NCBI GenBank assembly: GCA_014381555.1
Contig: JACNLO010000048.1
Location: 1-59,694 of the forward strand
Reading direction: 5' to 3'
DNA: 59,694 nt
Source of the DNA: Planctomycetota bacterium
Lineage (GTDB): Bacteria > Planctomycetota > Phycisphaerae > Phycisphaerales > SM1A02
Shown here: positions 27,174 through 36,098 of the stretch, piece after piece
Position numbering within the stretch: position 1 is the stretch's first letter
Layout of the letters: every line of letters begins with the position of its first letter
Made by a program: the position numbers and the translations under genes
Notes under the pieces: model-generated
Databases searched by the model: none
Told to the model about the DNA's origin: nothing
What the model saw: only the letters and a program-made list of their open reading frames with translations

Positions 27174-27216
27174 TACATCTTTCCTAACGCATTAAGTATT
27201 GAGTCTGTTTGTGTCA

Positions 27217-27780
27217 TTAGGTGGATGCGTTGATTGTAATATGCACTGCGTTTGATGTAGGCGTCGAAAGATTTATCCCAAGTGGGATTCGCTTCCCATC
27301 TGCATCGTAGGGAATGTTGTCCTCGTCGATAATCTTCTGAATAGCCATGACTCCCTCGATAAGCATCTCTGGGCGAGGCGGACATCCTGGCACATAAATG
27401 TCGACAGGCATAAACTGATCGACCCCAGGAACGACTGCATAAGTATCGAAGACCCCACCAGTCGAAGCACAGGCGCCCATCGAGATGACCCATTTTGGCT
27501 CGGTCATTTGGATATACACCCGCTGGAGTACGGGCATCATTTTTGTTGAAATACGTCCAGCGACAATCATCAAATCTGCTTGACGCGGGCTGAATCGAAA
27601 AACTTCGGCTCCGAATCTTGCTAAATCGTAGCGGCTTGAGGCAGTCGCCATTAACTCGATTCCACAACAAGCCGTGGCAAAAGGCATTGGCCAAACACTT
27701 GAGCGTCTTGCCCAATTGATTACTCTGCTTACTTGCGTAGTCAAATAACCATCTACAGGAATTGCATCTTCGAGTCCCAT
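27217..27780 (-). CDS. nuoB: NADH-quinone oxidoreductase subunit B
   Basis: 187 residues. Core subunit of respiratory complex I carrying iron-sulfur cluster N2. The four ligands are visible: tandem Cys in '[15 protein letters not shown]', Cys in '[15 protein letters not shown]' and Cys in '[18 protein letters not shown]'. The start is taken as ATG at 27780; a TTG six codons upstream is an alternative, and neither has a convincing SD. Isolated: none of its usual neighbours (nuoA, C, D) is next to it, while nuoC lies 8.3 kb away on the other strand. Confidence 0.94.
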   Translation of the reverse strand: MGLEDAIPVDGYLTTQVSRVINWARRSSVWPMPFATACCGIELMATASSRYDLARFGAEVFRFSPRQADLMIVAGRISTKMMPVLQRVYIQMTEPKWVISMGACASTGGVFDTYAVVPGVDQFMPVDIYVPGCPPRPEMLIEGVMAIQKIIDEDNIPYDADGKRIPLGINLSTPTSNAVHITINAST

Positions 27781-27798
27781 GCTGTGTACATAATACAA

Positions 27799-27830
27799 CC
27801 TGTCGCACTGCTCGGGGCAAATGCGACAGG
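27799..27830 (-). promoter_or_regulatory. Perfect inverted repeat just upstream of nuoB
   Basis: CCTGTCGCA (27799-27807) and TGCGACAGG (27822-27830) are exact reverse complements. Within the 14-nt loop a further TGC/GCA can pair around CCCGA. It lies 18 nt before nuoB ATG (directly before the alternative TTG), with no T tract on the coding side, so a terminator is unlikely. An operator or an mRNA leader hairpin occluding the ribosome site is more likely. Inference. Confidence 0.45.
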
Positions 27831-27871
27831 TCTCGTATAAAGTAAAAGTACAGAATCATTACTCCAACCGC

Positions 27872-28279
27872 TTATGCAGCCGAGCCATATTTTGCGGTGT
27901 TTGGCTCAATTGTAAAAAGGCGATCAAGTCTCATCATTAGGAAGAGCTCATTCAGGTTACAAGTCAATCCAGCAATGGATGTTGGTGCGTCGAATTGCTC
28001 CGCAGTATTTCGAACATCAATACACATTCCAAGCCCTAAACTTGAGATAAACTGAACTTCGTTGAAATCAAGAATCAGGGAAGAAACTTTCTTCCCATAT
28101 TTCTTCAACTGTGCGTTTATTGCATTTGCAATAACTGGAGCTTCTCGTTCGCCAACTCTGTGACCAACGATGCAGGCGCTAAGCACACCTTTTGAATAAG
28201 AAATATCGACGAATAGTGATCGTCTACTGTTTGTTCCGTTATTTTGGGATGTTCTGTTCATGGGTGTTTTTTCGGTCAT
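27872..28279 (-). CDS. STAS-domain anti-sigma factor antagonist
   Basis: 135 residues. STAS domain with 'SSLILDFNEVQFISSLGLG', which has the Ser-Ser of the phospho-site loop but Leu-Gly-Leu in place of the usual Gly. The N-terminus (~25 residues) is polar. Start ATG 28279 has GGAG 8 nt upstream. It probably belongs with the RsbW-like kinase at 3540 and the PP2C at 21789 in a partner-switching network; it is not adjacent to them. Followed by nuoB after 91 bp. Confidence 0.8.
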   Translation of the reverse strand: MTEKTPMNRTSQNNGTNSRRSLFVDISYSKGVLSACIVGHRVGEREAPVIANAINAQLKKYGKKVSSLILDFNEVQFISSLGLGMCIDVRNTAEQFDAPTSIAGLTCNLNELFLMMRLDRLFTIEPNTAKYGSAA

Positions 28280-28356
28280 TGGTGAGCTCCACTTTTGTGT
28301 ACTCAATGAAAACCGCTGAAAAAACCCATCCTTTCACCCTTTTTTGTATCAATTGC

Positions 28357-29304
28357 TTATCGGCCCTGCAATTCTGGCTCAGAATACGATACTTGTTGAA
28401 GGATTGCCGCTACCTGCAAACCTAGCAAAATGAAGAGCCACATCAAGTAGAGCCAAAACATAAAGACTGGGACAAGCCCCAAGGAGCCATACATATGCCT
28501 CAGTGACAAGGCATTATCGACATACAGACCGAGGGTTCCTTTACCCACAAGGAGGAGAATCGTGGCAAGCAACGCGCCAACAAGTGAGGGTTTAAGATTC
28601 ATCTTCATGGTGGGTACCATTTTGTACAAGAAGAGGACCGCAAACCAAGTGAGGAGGAAATCGAAAATGCTTTCAAGTCCCCATTGCAACGAATCCCAAA
28701 GTACAAACGAAGATATCATTGAATCGATTTGGCTATTGAGCCAAAAGGCAAGAGCAAGAAGAATTGGGCCAAACGTAAGCACAAACCAATACAAAGGCAA
28801 TCTTCTCAACCAAGTCCTTCCTCGTTTTGCTCTGCAAATGACGTTGAAACATGTCTCAATATCTACGAGCAAGGCAATGGCAGAATAAACCAAGACGAGC
28901 AATCCAACCCATGTTAGTGCTGCAATACTTACATTCATTCCGCTTGAAACAATCTCAGAGAGCCAACTTCCAAGGGTGACAACAGTTCCACTTTCTGAAA
29001 TCTCAAGTTGCACCTCATTTAAACCAAGTGCTCTAATTGAATCATCTAGAAATTCTTGGAATCGCTCTACCCCCATAATTGCTTTTGCAACTCCTGCTCC
29101 AACCACGGTCACGGGAAGTAGACCAAAGAGCGTCCTGTATGTTAATGATGCTGCCATCATGCTCGCACGGTCTTGCGACAATTGCCGAGCCCCTTGCCGA
29201 ATAACCTGCCAAATATAACGAACCACTCTTTCCCATCGGGTCAATTCTTCGAATGGGTCTGCGATTGCTGAACGCAACCAATTTACTATCGATTTAATTT
29301 TCAT
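28357..29304 (-). CDS. YihY/virulence factor BrkB family membrane protein
   Basis: 315 residues with about six transmembrane segments. Family blocks: 'ASMMAASLTYRTLFGLLPVT' near residue 50 and 'YGSLGLVPVFMFWLYLMWLF' near the C-terminus, typical of YihY/BrkB (formerly annotated as RNase BN, which it is not). Role in the envelope is not established. It is divergent from rluB, with 21 bp between starts, so the two promoters must overlap. Confidence 0.88.
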   Translation of the reverse strand: MKIKSIVNWLRSAIADPFEELTRWERVVRYIWQVIRQGARQLSQDRASMMAASLTYRTLFGLLPVTVVGAGVAKAIMGVERFQEFLDDSIRALGLNEVQLEISESGTVVTLGSWLSEIVSSGMNVSIAALTWVGLLVLVYSAIALLVDIETCFNVICRAKRGRTWLRRLPLYWFVLTFGPILLALAFWLNSQIDSMISSFVLWDSLQWGLESIFDFLLTWFAVLFLYKMVPTMKMNLKPSLVGALLATILLLVGKGTLGLYVDNALSLRHMYGSLGLVPVFMFWLYLMWLFILLGLQVAAILQQVSYSEPELQGR

Positions 29305-29325
29305 ATATAGGGTAGACTAGTCAAA

Positions 29326-30153
29326 ATGGGCTGGAATACAAACAAGAAGACACCAAATCATGATCCGACTGCCCCTTTTCGTGATTCGACTCATGGAGAA
29401 CGGCTCCAGCGGGTGATGGCAGCTGGTGGAATCGCATCAAGGCGAAAATGTGAAGAACTGATTGAAGCCGGCATGGTAAAGGTAAACGGTATTCGAATCG
29501 ATTTTCTCCCTGCATGGGTTAACCCAAAAGTTGACAAAATAACTGTTGTAGACCAAAAACTTAATTTGCATCCCGATTCAGTCTACCTAATGTACTACAA
29601 GCCAAGGGGAATTATTTGCACAATGGACGATCCGGAAGGTCGACCTTGCATTGGAGATATTGTTTCTCACACTTCTGGGGCTAGAGTTTTTCCAATTGGT
29701 CGTTTAGATATGGACAGTCAAGGATTACTCCTTCTCACGAATGATAATATCCTAGCGAACGAACTGACCCATCCAAAGCATGGGATGAGTAAAACCTACG
29801 AAGTCACCGTTAGAGGAAAAATTACAGAGGAAACACTCAAGAAACTTCAAAAGGGTATTTACCTCGCTGATGCCCATACGAAACATGACCAGACCAAGGG
29901 TGGAAAACGAGCGAGCATAGAATCTATTGAGATAGTTCGACACGACCGCGACCGAACGCTTTTAAAACTCACTCTCAAAGAAGGTAGAAATCGGCAAATT
30001 AGAAGGATGCTTGCTGTGGTGGGACACCCAGTCAAACGACTGCGTAGAACGCACATAGGCGAAGTCGCCCTAAAAGGTCTCCGACCCGGGCAATGGAGAG
30101 ACCTAACCCAACAAGAGGTTAATGTTCTTCAACATTCAATTCGTCGTTCGTAA
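29326..30153 (+). CDS. RluB-like 23S rRNA pseudouridine synthase
   Basis: 275 residues. N-terminal S4 RNA-binding domain ('RLQRVMAAGGIASRRKCEEL', 'VKVNGIRI'), then the RsuA/RluB-type catalytic domain with the nucleophilic Asp in 'FPIGRLDMDSQGLLLLTND' and 'LKEGRNRQIRRMLAVVGHPV'. It modifies U2605 or a nearby position of 23S rRNA, or the small-subunit U516; RluB is more likely. Its 3' end overlaps scpA by 35 bp in convergent orientation; in many bacteria scpA-scpB-rluB form one operon, here rearranged. Confidence 0.9.
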   Translation: MGWNTNKKTPNHDPTAPFRDSTHGERLQRVMAAGGIASRRKCEELIEAGMVKVNGIRIDFLPAWVNPKVDKITVVDQKLNLHPDSVYLMYYKPRGIICTMDDPEGRPCIGDIVSHTSGARVFPIGRLDMDSQGLLLLTNDNILANELTHPKHGMSKTYEVTVRGKITEETLKKLQKGIYLADAHTKHDQTKGGKRASIESIEIVRHDRDRTLLKLTLKEGRNRQIRRMLAVVGHPVKRLRRTHIGEVALKGLRPGQWRDLTQQEVNVLQHSIRRS

Positions 30154-30922
30154 CTTCTTCTTCGATTAAAGAAATCGTAATCGATCCAAGTTGATCATCT
30201 TGTTGTACTGTGACCCGCCGAAGTCTTACGAGTTCGAGTGTGGCCAAAAACATTCCAACCCGTTCAGGAATTGTTAGCCCTTCAAAAGTCGATTGCAATG
30301 TCAATTGTTTCCCGGTATTGCGAGTGAGTCTATCAACAAGATCTTCTTGGCACAATTCAATTGGAATATCATCAAACGCTACGTGATGTTCACCGAGCCG
30401 CGTAAAGTCAATCGCACTTGCGATGTGCTCATAGGCATCAGAAAGATCTAGAATATGAATATCATCGAGTTCTAGAGATGGCTCCTCCGTTATCTCTTTT
30501 GCCTTTTGAATACCAATTGTTGCTTCAAACCGTAACGCAAACAATGACCTTCTTTCATCAAGTTGCTCAGAAGCTGTCCTAAAACGTTGAAAGGCTAGCA
30601 ATTGTCGAATCAAGTCTCCTCTGGGATCATGGGATTCATCATGTTCTTCTTGAGCTACTTCATCTTCAACAATCTGCCCCTGAGGAACCAGAGACCTCGA
30701 TTTAATCTCAATAAGGGTTGCAGCCATGACCAAAAACTCACCAGCCATTTCAACATCAACAGAGGTTGAATGACGCAAAATCTCAAGATACTCATCTGTG
30801 ATTTTTGCGATTGGAATATCGTGAATATCCACTTCAGAACGGCGAACGAGATACAAAAGCAGGTCTAATGGACCATCAAAGGCCTCCAATGAGATTCTGA
30901 ATTGTTCCTGTGGCATGTTCAT
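30119..30922 (-). CDS. scpA: Segregation and condensation protein A
   Basis: 267 residues. Kleisin subunit of the SMC-ScpAB condensin complex. Typical N-terminus 'FDGPLDLLLYLVRRSEVDI' and 'DEYLEILR', a variable acidic middle, and the C-terminal winged helix that binds the SMC head ('MFLATLELVRLRRVTVQQDD'). Start ATG 30922; the frame is open to 30961. Its partner scpB is not adjacent. Divergent from kdsD. Confidence 0.93.
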   Translation of the reverse strand: MNMPQEQFRISLEAFDGPLDLLLYLVRRSEVDIHDIPIAKITDEYLEILRHSTSVDVEMAGEFLVMAATLIEIKSRSLVPQGQIVEDEVAQEEHDESHDPRGDLIRQLLAFQRFRTASEQLDERRSLFALRFEATIGIQKAKEITEEPSLELDDIHILDLSDAYEHIASAIDFTRLGEHHVAFDDIPIELCQEDLVDRLTRNTGKQLTLQSTFEGLTIPERVGMFLATLELVRLRRVTVQQDDQLGSITISLIEEEVTNDELNVEEH

Positions 30923-30966
30923 AAGGCGAAATTGTACCCTCTTGAGTACAATGCATAGCATAGTTT

Positions 30967-32004
30967 ATGAGCACCCCTCAATCACAAACAAATACACGAT
31001 TATCAGCAGAACATTATTTCATCGCCCAAGCACTTGAGGCAGAAATGAAAGCTATTGAGGCTGTCTTGCTGCGAATTGAGTCCTCTACATCCCAGGCAAC
31101 ACAGTGGTCCCATGCCATCGATATCCTTGAAAAGTGCAAAGGACATGCTGTCTTTAGCGGAATGGGAAAGTCAGGACTAATTGGTGCAAAACTTTCAGCA
31201 ACATTTTCTAGCATCGGACAGCCCTCACATGTAGTCCATCCTGCGGAAGCGGTTCATGGTGACCTTGGCTCAATTCGCCGAGATGATGTTGTCATTTTAA
31301 TGAGTTACTCTGGCACAACTGAAGAAGTAGTAAACCTTGCTGCAATTCTACGAACAGACGGAATCCCCTGCATCGGAATCTCAAAGGAAGACAATACTCC
31401 CCTTGCAAAATTATGCGATGCACATGTCGCAATTGGTTCCATCAGTGAAGCATGTCCATTGAATCTCGCTCCCACAGCCTCAACAACAGCGACCCTCGCT
31501 ATCGGAGACGCACTAGGGCTCGCTCTTTCAAGGCGAAGAAATTTTACTGCAGATGACTTTCACAAACACCACCCTGGTGGAATGCTCGGAATAGGACTCA
31601 GAGCAATTACTGAAATTATTCGATTTAAAGTGGGCGACAATCTCACTGCAGTGAGCGAACAATTAAGTGTCGGTGAAGCGTTGCAACTTGCTCGGCCACA
31701 AGAGGGGCAGAGGAGAGCCGGCGCAATTCTTCTCGTCAACGAAGATGGTGTTCTGACAGGAATTTTTACTGATGGAGACCTTCGTCGCCTTGTAATAGAC
31801 CAAGACAATCCGATGAATCAAATCATCGGTGATGTCGCAACAAAAAACCCTCGCCGACTACATGCAACTGCCCTTGTTAGAGATGCACAACAACTTGTAA
31901 CTGAGTATAGAGTAGACGAGATTCCAGTAGTCAATGAAGAAAATATGCCATTAGGGCTTATTGATGTCCAAGATTTAATCGCTATGAAAGTAGTATCGGA
32001 GTAA
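30967..32004 (+). CDS. kdsD: Arabinose-5-phosphate isomerase (SIS + CBS)
   Basis: 345 residues. Makes the KdsA substrate A5P from ribulose-5-P. SIS domain: 'GKSGLIGAKLSATFSSIGQP', 'VHPAEAVHGDLGSIR', 'SYSGTTEEVVNL' and 'KHHPGGMLG'. Then two CBS motifs: 'AGAILLVNEDGVLTGIFTDG' and 'TEYRVDEIPVVNEENMPLGL'. The complete KdsD architecture. First gene of kdsD-hslV-like-kdsC-lptC-nuoC; the next start is 6 nt beyond its stop. Confidence 0.95.
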   Translation: MSTPQSQTNTRLSAEHYFIAQALEAEMKAIEAVLLRIESSTSQATQWSHAIDILEKCKGHAVFSGMGKSGLIGAKLSATFSSIGQPSHVVHPAEAVHGDLGSIRRDDVVILMSYSGTTEEVVNLAAILRTDGIPCIGISKEDNTPLAKLCDAHVAIGSISEACPLNLAPTASTTATLAIGDALGLALSRRRNFTADDFHKHHPGGMLGIGLRAITEIIRFKVGDNLTAVSEQLSVGEALQLARPQEGQRRAGAILLVNEDGVLTGIFTDGDLRRLVIDQDNPMNQIIGDVATKNPRRLHATALVRDAQQLVTEYRVDEIPVVNEENMPLGLIDVQDLIAMKVVSE

Positions 32005-32010
32005 TACACA

Positions 32011-32580
32011 ATGTCTGTTATTGTCGCAATTCGCAAAGATAATCGCATCGTCATGGCAGCAGACACCCTTACAACGTTCGGCGATTCAGAACATATGCCA
32101 CAGGAAAATGCTAGAACTGCAAAGGTTGGACGCATTGGCGATTCCCTAATTGGAGGAGCGGGCTGGGCTGTGTATGACGACATACTGAATGATTTCTTAT
32201 CTACTCGACCAACCCCAGATCTTTCAAGTTCACGAAACATCTTCACTTTCTTCCTCGATTTTTGGAGAGCCCTCCATGAACACTACACTTTTGTAAATGA
32301 TCAAGCTGCAACTACAAACACACCGTTTGGCGACCTTGATTCAACATTTTTGATTGCAAATTCTGGTGGAATTTTTACAGTAGCATCTGACCTTGGGGTA
32401 ACGCCATTGAACAAATATTACGCAATCGGATCTGGCGGTGAATATGCCATTGGAGTTCTGTATACGCTTTATGACCGAACTGATGACATAACTTCAATAG
32501 CAACTGATGCAGTTAATGCTGCTATTGCAATGAATCTCCAGTGTGGCGGAACGGTTGACGTTCTTCAGCTAACATCATGA
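32011..32580 (+). CDS. HslV-like Ntn-hydrolase (peptidase T1 family), Ser-2 nucleophile
   Basis: 189 residues of the proteasome-like fold. N-terminus 'MSVIVAIRKDNRIVMAADT' aligns with HslV 'TTIVAVRR.G.VVIAGDG', with Ser at position 2 as would-be nucleophile instead of Thr. Also seen: 'GGAGWAVYDDILNDFL' (HslV 'GGTADAFTLFE') and 'YYAIGSGGEYAIGVLYTLYD' (HslV 'IGSGG.YA..AA.AL'). No hslU unfoldase adjoins it. It sits between kdsD and kdsC, 6 nt after the first and overlapping the second by ATGA, so it is firmly part of the Kdo operon. Whether it is active without HslU, or is another Ntn hydrolase, is not known. Confidence 0.8.
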   Translation: MSVIVAIRKDNRIVMAADTLTTFGDSEHMPQENARTAKVGRIGDSLIGGAGWAVYDDILNDFLSTRPTPDLSSSRNIFTFFLDFWRALHEHYTFVNDQAATTNTPFGDLDSTFLIANSGGIFTVASDLGVTPLNKYYAIGSGGEYAIGVLYTLYDRTDDITSIATDAVNAAIAMNLQCGGTVDVLQLTS

Positions 32581-33107
32581 CGGCTGCCCCATACATCAAA
32601 GTTTTAGTTCTCGATGTTGATGGTGTTTTGACAGATGGAAAAATCGCTCTTGCAGGACAACCACATGACGAAACAAAATATTTTCATGTACATGACGGAT
32701 TAGGAATTTCGCTATGGCAAAAAGCAGGATTTCACACAATCATCATTTCCGGAAGAAATGCGCAATGCGTAGAACTACGAGCAGATGAATTGCAAATCCA
32801 GCATGTCAAACAGGGAAGCATTGATAAGGTTGCAGACATTAACCTATTTTTACAACAACTTGGTTACTCTCCAAAAGAGGCCTGTTTTGTAGGCGACGAT
32901 TTAGGAGACATTCCTGTTATGCAATATGTTGGGTATTCCATTGCAGTTCAAGACGCTGCCGATGAAGTTAAAACCATCGCAGATTGGACTACAAAAAGAA
33001 TGGGTGGATGTGGAGCAGTACGCGATGCAATTGAACATCTCATGAGAGCAAACGGATCATGGGACAAAACTGTATCAATTTTATCGATGGAACACGCCAA
33101 ACAATGA
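32577..33107 (+). CDS. kdsC: Kdo-8-phosphate phosphatase
   Basis: 176 residues, HAD superfamily type C0/C1. Motif I 'VLVLDVDGVLTDGKI' (both Asp), motif II 'TIIISGRNAQCVELRADEL', and motif III/IV 'CFVGDDLGDIPVMQYVG'. Removes phosphate from Kdo-8-P. ATGA overlap with the HslV-like gene; 13 bp before the LptC/OstA gene. Confidence 0.95.
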   Translation: MTAAPYIKVLVLDVDGVLTDGKIALAGQPHDETKYFHVHDGLGISLWQKAGFHTIIISGRNAQCVELRADELQIQHVKQGSIDKVADINLFLQQLGYSPKEACFVGDDLGDIPVMQYVGYSIAVQDAADEVKTIADWTTKRMGGCGAVRDAIEHLMRANGSWDKTVSILSMEHAKQ

Positions 33108-33120
33108 ATTGGTTCATTGC

Positions 33121-36078
33121 ATGAGTACCAACGCAAATCAATCTAGACCTCAAAACAGAAGTACCAAACGCCTAGCTTGGATTGTATTTGGGATAAGTTC
33201 TGCATGCTGTGCACTACTTCTCACAGTTTTATTTACTCTGAACGATGATAACAAAACGAGCAGCGAGTCTACTCAAAATGAAGAAATCATAGATCTTCTC
33301 TCTGCACCTCGGCAAGAAACAGGTTCAGCTTCTCTCTCTCCTTCGAACATTGGTATAGAACTTCCACTCGGAGGCTGGGTTCAACAAACTGACACCGCAG
33401 GTAATTTATTACAACAATACCGATGTAAATCACTTGACCCTGATCCAGTTGATAAAAGTGCTGGATGGATTGAGATGAAAAATCTTGAAGTAGAAATGTA
33501 CTTGGGTGATGACAAACTTGTACGAATCTCAGGAGACACTGCGATTGCAAACGCTCCAAACAGAGTACTAGAATCAGGTGAGATAATTGGAAACGTTGAA
33601 GTCAAAATGTTTGAAGTTGAAACTCTAAGCAAATCGGTTTTCCCAGAGCCAATCATGGTACTTAAAACCCATAATGCGACCTTTGACAATTTTATTGGGG
33701 AAATTATTTGCCCAAACGATGTCAGAATAACTTCGACATCACAAACACTTGCTGGTCGTAAATTATCTTTACGATTTAACGACAAGGAAGAACGAATCGA
33801 GTATCTACATCTTGAAGAACTAGATTACATTGATTTTCTTCCCACCCCTTCTCCTAACACTTCAATGCCCACGCCTATCGCACAAAGGCAACCTCAGGTC
33901 TCACAAATCGAGCCGCGACACATCTCTCACTCACATGATGTTAAAGCTGCAGCTGTTGGAAGTGACCTTGATTATTACATCGTCACTCTAGCTGAAAATG
34001 TCAAAATACTCCAAGGACCGCAAGGCAATGGGCGGCTCGCACGCGGCAAAACTTTAACCATCGCCTTCTCAAATAAAAGCGAATCATATTCAAAACAGAA
34101 TTCGAATAACAACGAAAGGCTTGATCCAATGCCATCGCACTTTTTTGCTCAATCAATTCCACTATCCCTTGTAGTAACTTCTTTTGCTGCGATTGACGCC
34201 CCTCTTGATCAACAAAGAACACGCGTTACATGCGATGGCGGGCTCACTATGATTCCACTTGATGACCCCTCACTCATCCCATCGACACCAACTGACACAC
34301 GAATAGAACTTTTTGCCTTCGATGATGCTCCTGCACAACTGATCGACACAAGCCAAAACATGGAAGCATTCGCCTCATTGCTTCGCTATGAACTCCAACA
34401 GGACAGGAGCGATCTTTTTGGAGAACCTGCTTCACTTCTTATTGGTGACAAATTTACTTCTGCAAATCACTTATGGTTGGCAAGAGAAGACGGGGTTGGC
34501 GGAGTAACTGGAGAAGGCACCATGGTCTCAACTACTCCACAATCAACTGGTACTTCCTTACAATGGAGCGACAACGTTGATTTTACCTTTGATTCATCAC
34601 AAGACGCCGAGGATGGATCACTAAAGGAAGTAATTTGCCACGGAGATGTTGTCCTTTCTGACCAAGGGAACTTTGTGCAATGCGAAACACTAACTGTCAC
34701 ATTTTCTAAAAACCCAGATGGAACTACTTCACCATCACTCGCGATAGCAAATGAAAATGTAAAAGCAATTACTGACGATCAAACAATGTGGGCTAACGAA
34801 ATGCAAGTTTCTTTTAGCGAAAAGCAGCAAGCAACTAAAGATAACCCCGAAGACGAATCCATGTTTGGTGGCTCAAAGGCAGACAAGATGAAGGCCATCG
34901 GCAACGTTCAAATTTTACTTCGTGATGGCGGGCGAGCTTTCTGCGAAAAACTTGACGGCAACATCGCTCAAGACACTGCAATGCTCAACGGAAACGTGGT
35001 TATCGCGTACGAGCGAATGTTGATGAATCGCGGCGAGTCTGCCTCGTTAATTCTTGACAGAGCAACTGGAAAGGGTAAATGGGCTGGGTCTGGGCAAGCG
35101 CTATTCTTAGATTCGCCAATCGATGTTTCCCAAGACCATCGCATCGAAAGGCCAATATTAGATTCACCCACAGCACCAAATGAAAAGAAAACCGTTTCAA
35201 TGCGAGCAAACTGGGACAAAGAAATGAACTTAGACCAAAAGTTTAACGATGGCGCGGGGGCTATTGATTTAAAAGGCGATGTGGATGTTCAATCACAACG
35301 CACAAAGTTTGAGCGAAGTCAAATGACAGGTGACGATTTGCGTTTTGAATTCGCCAACTCAGCCAAATCTACTGCTAGTAACAAGAAAGAACTCGAAAAA
35401 GTCATTGCGCGTTCTGACGCTCAAATAGAACATCGAACTTGGGATGATCTTTATCCTAATTTGCCACCTGTTGTGTACTACATTGGGGGGAACCATCTTG
35501 AATTTAATCTTTTAACTCAAGAAACCCTAGCTGTAGGTAATGGCGAACTCGTTTTACGCGACCCAAGAGAAGCCAATAACTCTTTGCACCAATCAGCACT
35601 CGCAGGAAGAGGGACCACTCGCTTTACTTGGGACGACCAACTTGTCTCAACACAACTCAAGGGAGATCAATACCAACTTGAGATGACTGGTAATGTTGAG
35701 ATGATTCATAAAGGAGTTGATGGAAGTATTGGGATGTTGACCTCAGACAAAATCGAAGCCATTGCAATTGATCCAAACAAAGTGCAAACTGACGAAAGTG
35801 GCAGTAATCAACTTACACTTCGCGGCTTAGATCTACAAAAACTCATTGCAAATGGAAGTGTTTACGTTGCAACTGAGACTAAACGTGTCGATTGCGACAA
35901 ATTCAACTACGACCTTATCTCTGGCTTTGCAACACTCAGTGCATTAGAGAATCGAAGCGTTGCAATTATTACAGGGGATTCACCTTACCCCGTAAGAGCT
36001 TCAAGCATCGTTTGGAATATGGACCCAACAATTGATACCATTACGATTCGAGACCTCCAAGGCACCAGCAATGACTGA
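33121..36078 (+). CDS. Very large LptC/OstA-like LPS-transport protein
   Basis: 985 residues. One N-terminal transmembrane anchor ('LAWIVFGISSACCALLLTVL'), then an LptC-like region ('VKMFEVETLSKSVFPEPIMV') and repeated OstA/LptA-like beta-jellyroll strands throughout, for example 'ASGDTAIANAP'-type 'ISGDTAIANAPNRVLESG', 'EVICHGDVVLSDQGNFVQCE', 'KAIGNVQILLRDGGRAFCEK' and 'LKGDQYQLEMTGNVEMIHKG'. LptC and LptA are usually ~190 and ~180 residues; here one chain could span the periplasm. ATG 33121 chosen over an in-frame GTG at 33109. Neighbours kdsD/kdsC support an LPS role. Confidence 0.82.
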   Translation: MSTNANQSRPQNRSTKRLAWIVFGISSACCALLLTVLFTLNDDNKTSSESTQNEEIIDLLSAPRQETGSASLSPSNIGIELPLGGWVQQTDTAGNLLQQYRCKSLDPDPVDKSAGWIEMKNLEVEMYLGDDKLVRISGDTAIANAPNRVLESGEIIGNVEVKMFEVETLSKSVFPEPIMVLKTHNATFDNFIGEIICPNDVRITSTSQTLAGRKLSLRFNDKEERIEYLHLEELDYIDFLPTPSPNTSMPTPIAQRQPQVSQIEPRHISHSHDVKAAAVGSDLDYYIVTLAENVKILQGPQGNGRLARGKTLTIAFSNKSESYSKQNSNNNERLDPMPSHFFAQSIPLSLVVTSFAAIDAPLDQQRTRVTCDGGLTMIPLDDPSLIPSTPTDTRIELFAFDDAPAQLIDTSQNMEAFASLLRYELQQDRSDLFGEPASLLIGDKFTSANHLWLAREDGVGGVTGEGTMVSTTPQSTGTSLQWSDNVDFTFDSSQDAEDGSLKEVICHGDVVLSDQGNFVQCETLTVTFSKNPDGTTSPSLAIANENVKAITDDQTMWANEMQVSFSEKQQATKDNPEDESMFGGSKADKMKAIGNVQILLRDGGRAFCEKLDGNIAQDTAMLNGNVVIAYERMLMNRGESASLILDRATGKGKWAGSGQALFLDSPIDVSQDHRIERPILDSPTAPNEKKTVSMRANWDKEMNLDQKFNDGAGAIDLKGDVDVQSQRTKFERSQMTGDDLRFEFANSAKSTASNKKELEKVIARSDAQIEHRTWDDLYPNLPPVVYYIGGNHLEFNLLTQETLAVGNGELVLRDPREANNSLHQSALAGRGTTRFTWDDQLVSTQLKGDQYQLEMTGNVEMIHKGVDGSIGMLTSDKIEAIAIDPNKVQTDESGSNQLTLRGLDLQKLIANGSVYVATETKRVDCDKFNYDLISGFATLSALENRSVAIITGDSPYPVRASSIVWNMDPTIDTITIRDLQGTSND

Positions 36079-36098
36079 ATAAGTTACAATCTCTAACT

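Noticed and set aside
27173-27859. Long minus-strand ORF of 228 codons over nuoB
   Set aside because: Shadow frame: nuoB in the other frame has all four cluster ligands, this one has low-complexity Arg/Trp-rich sequence.
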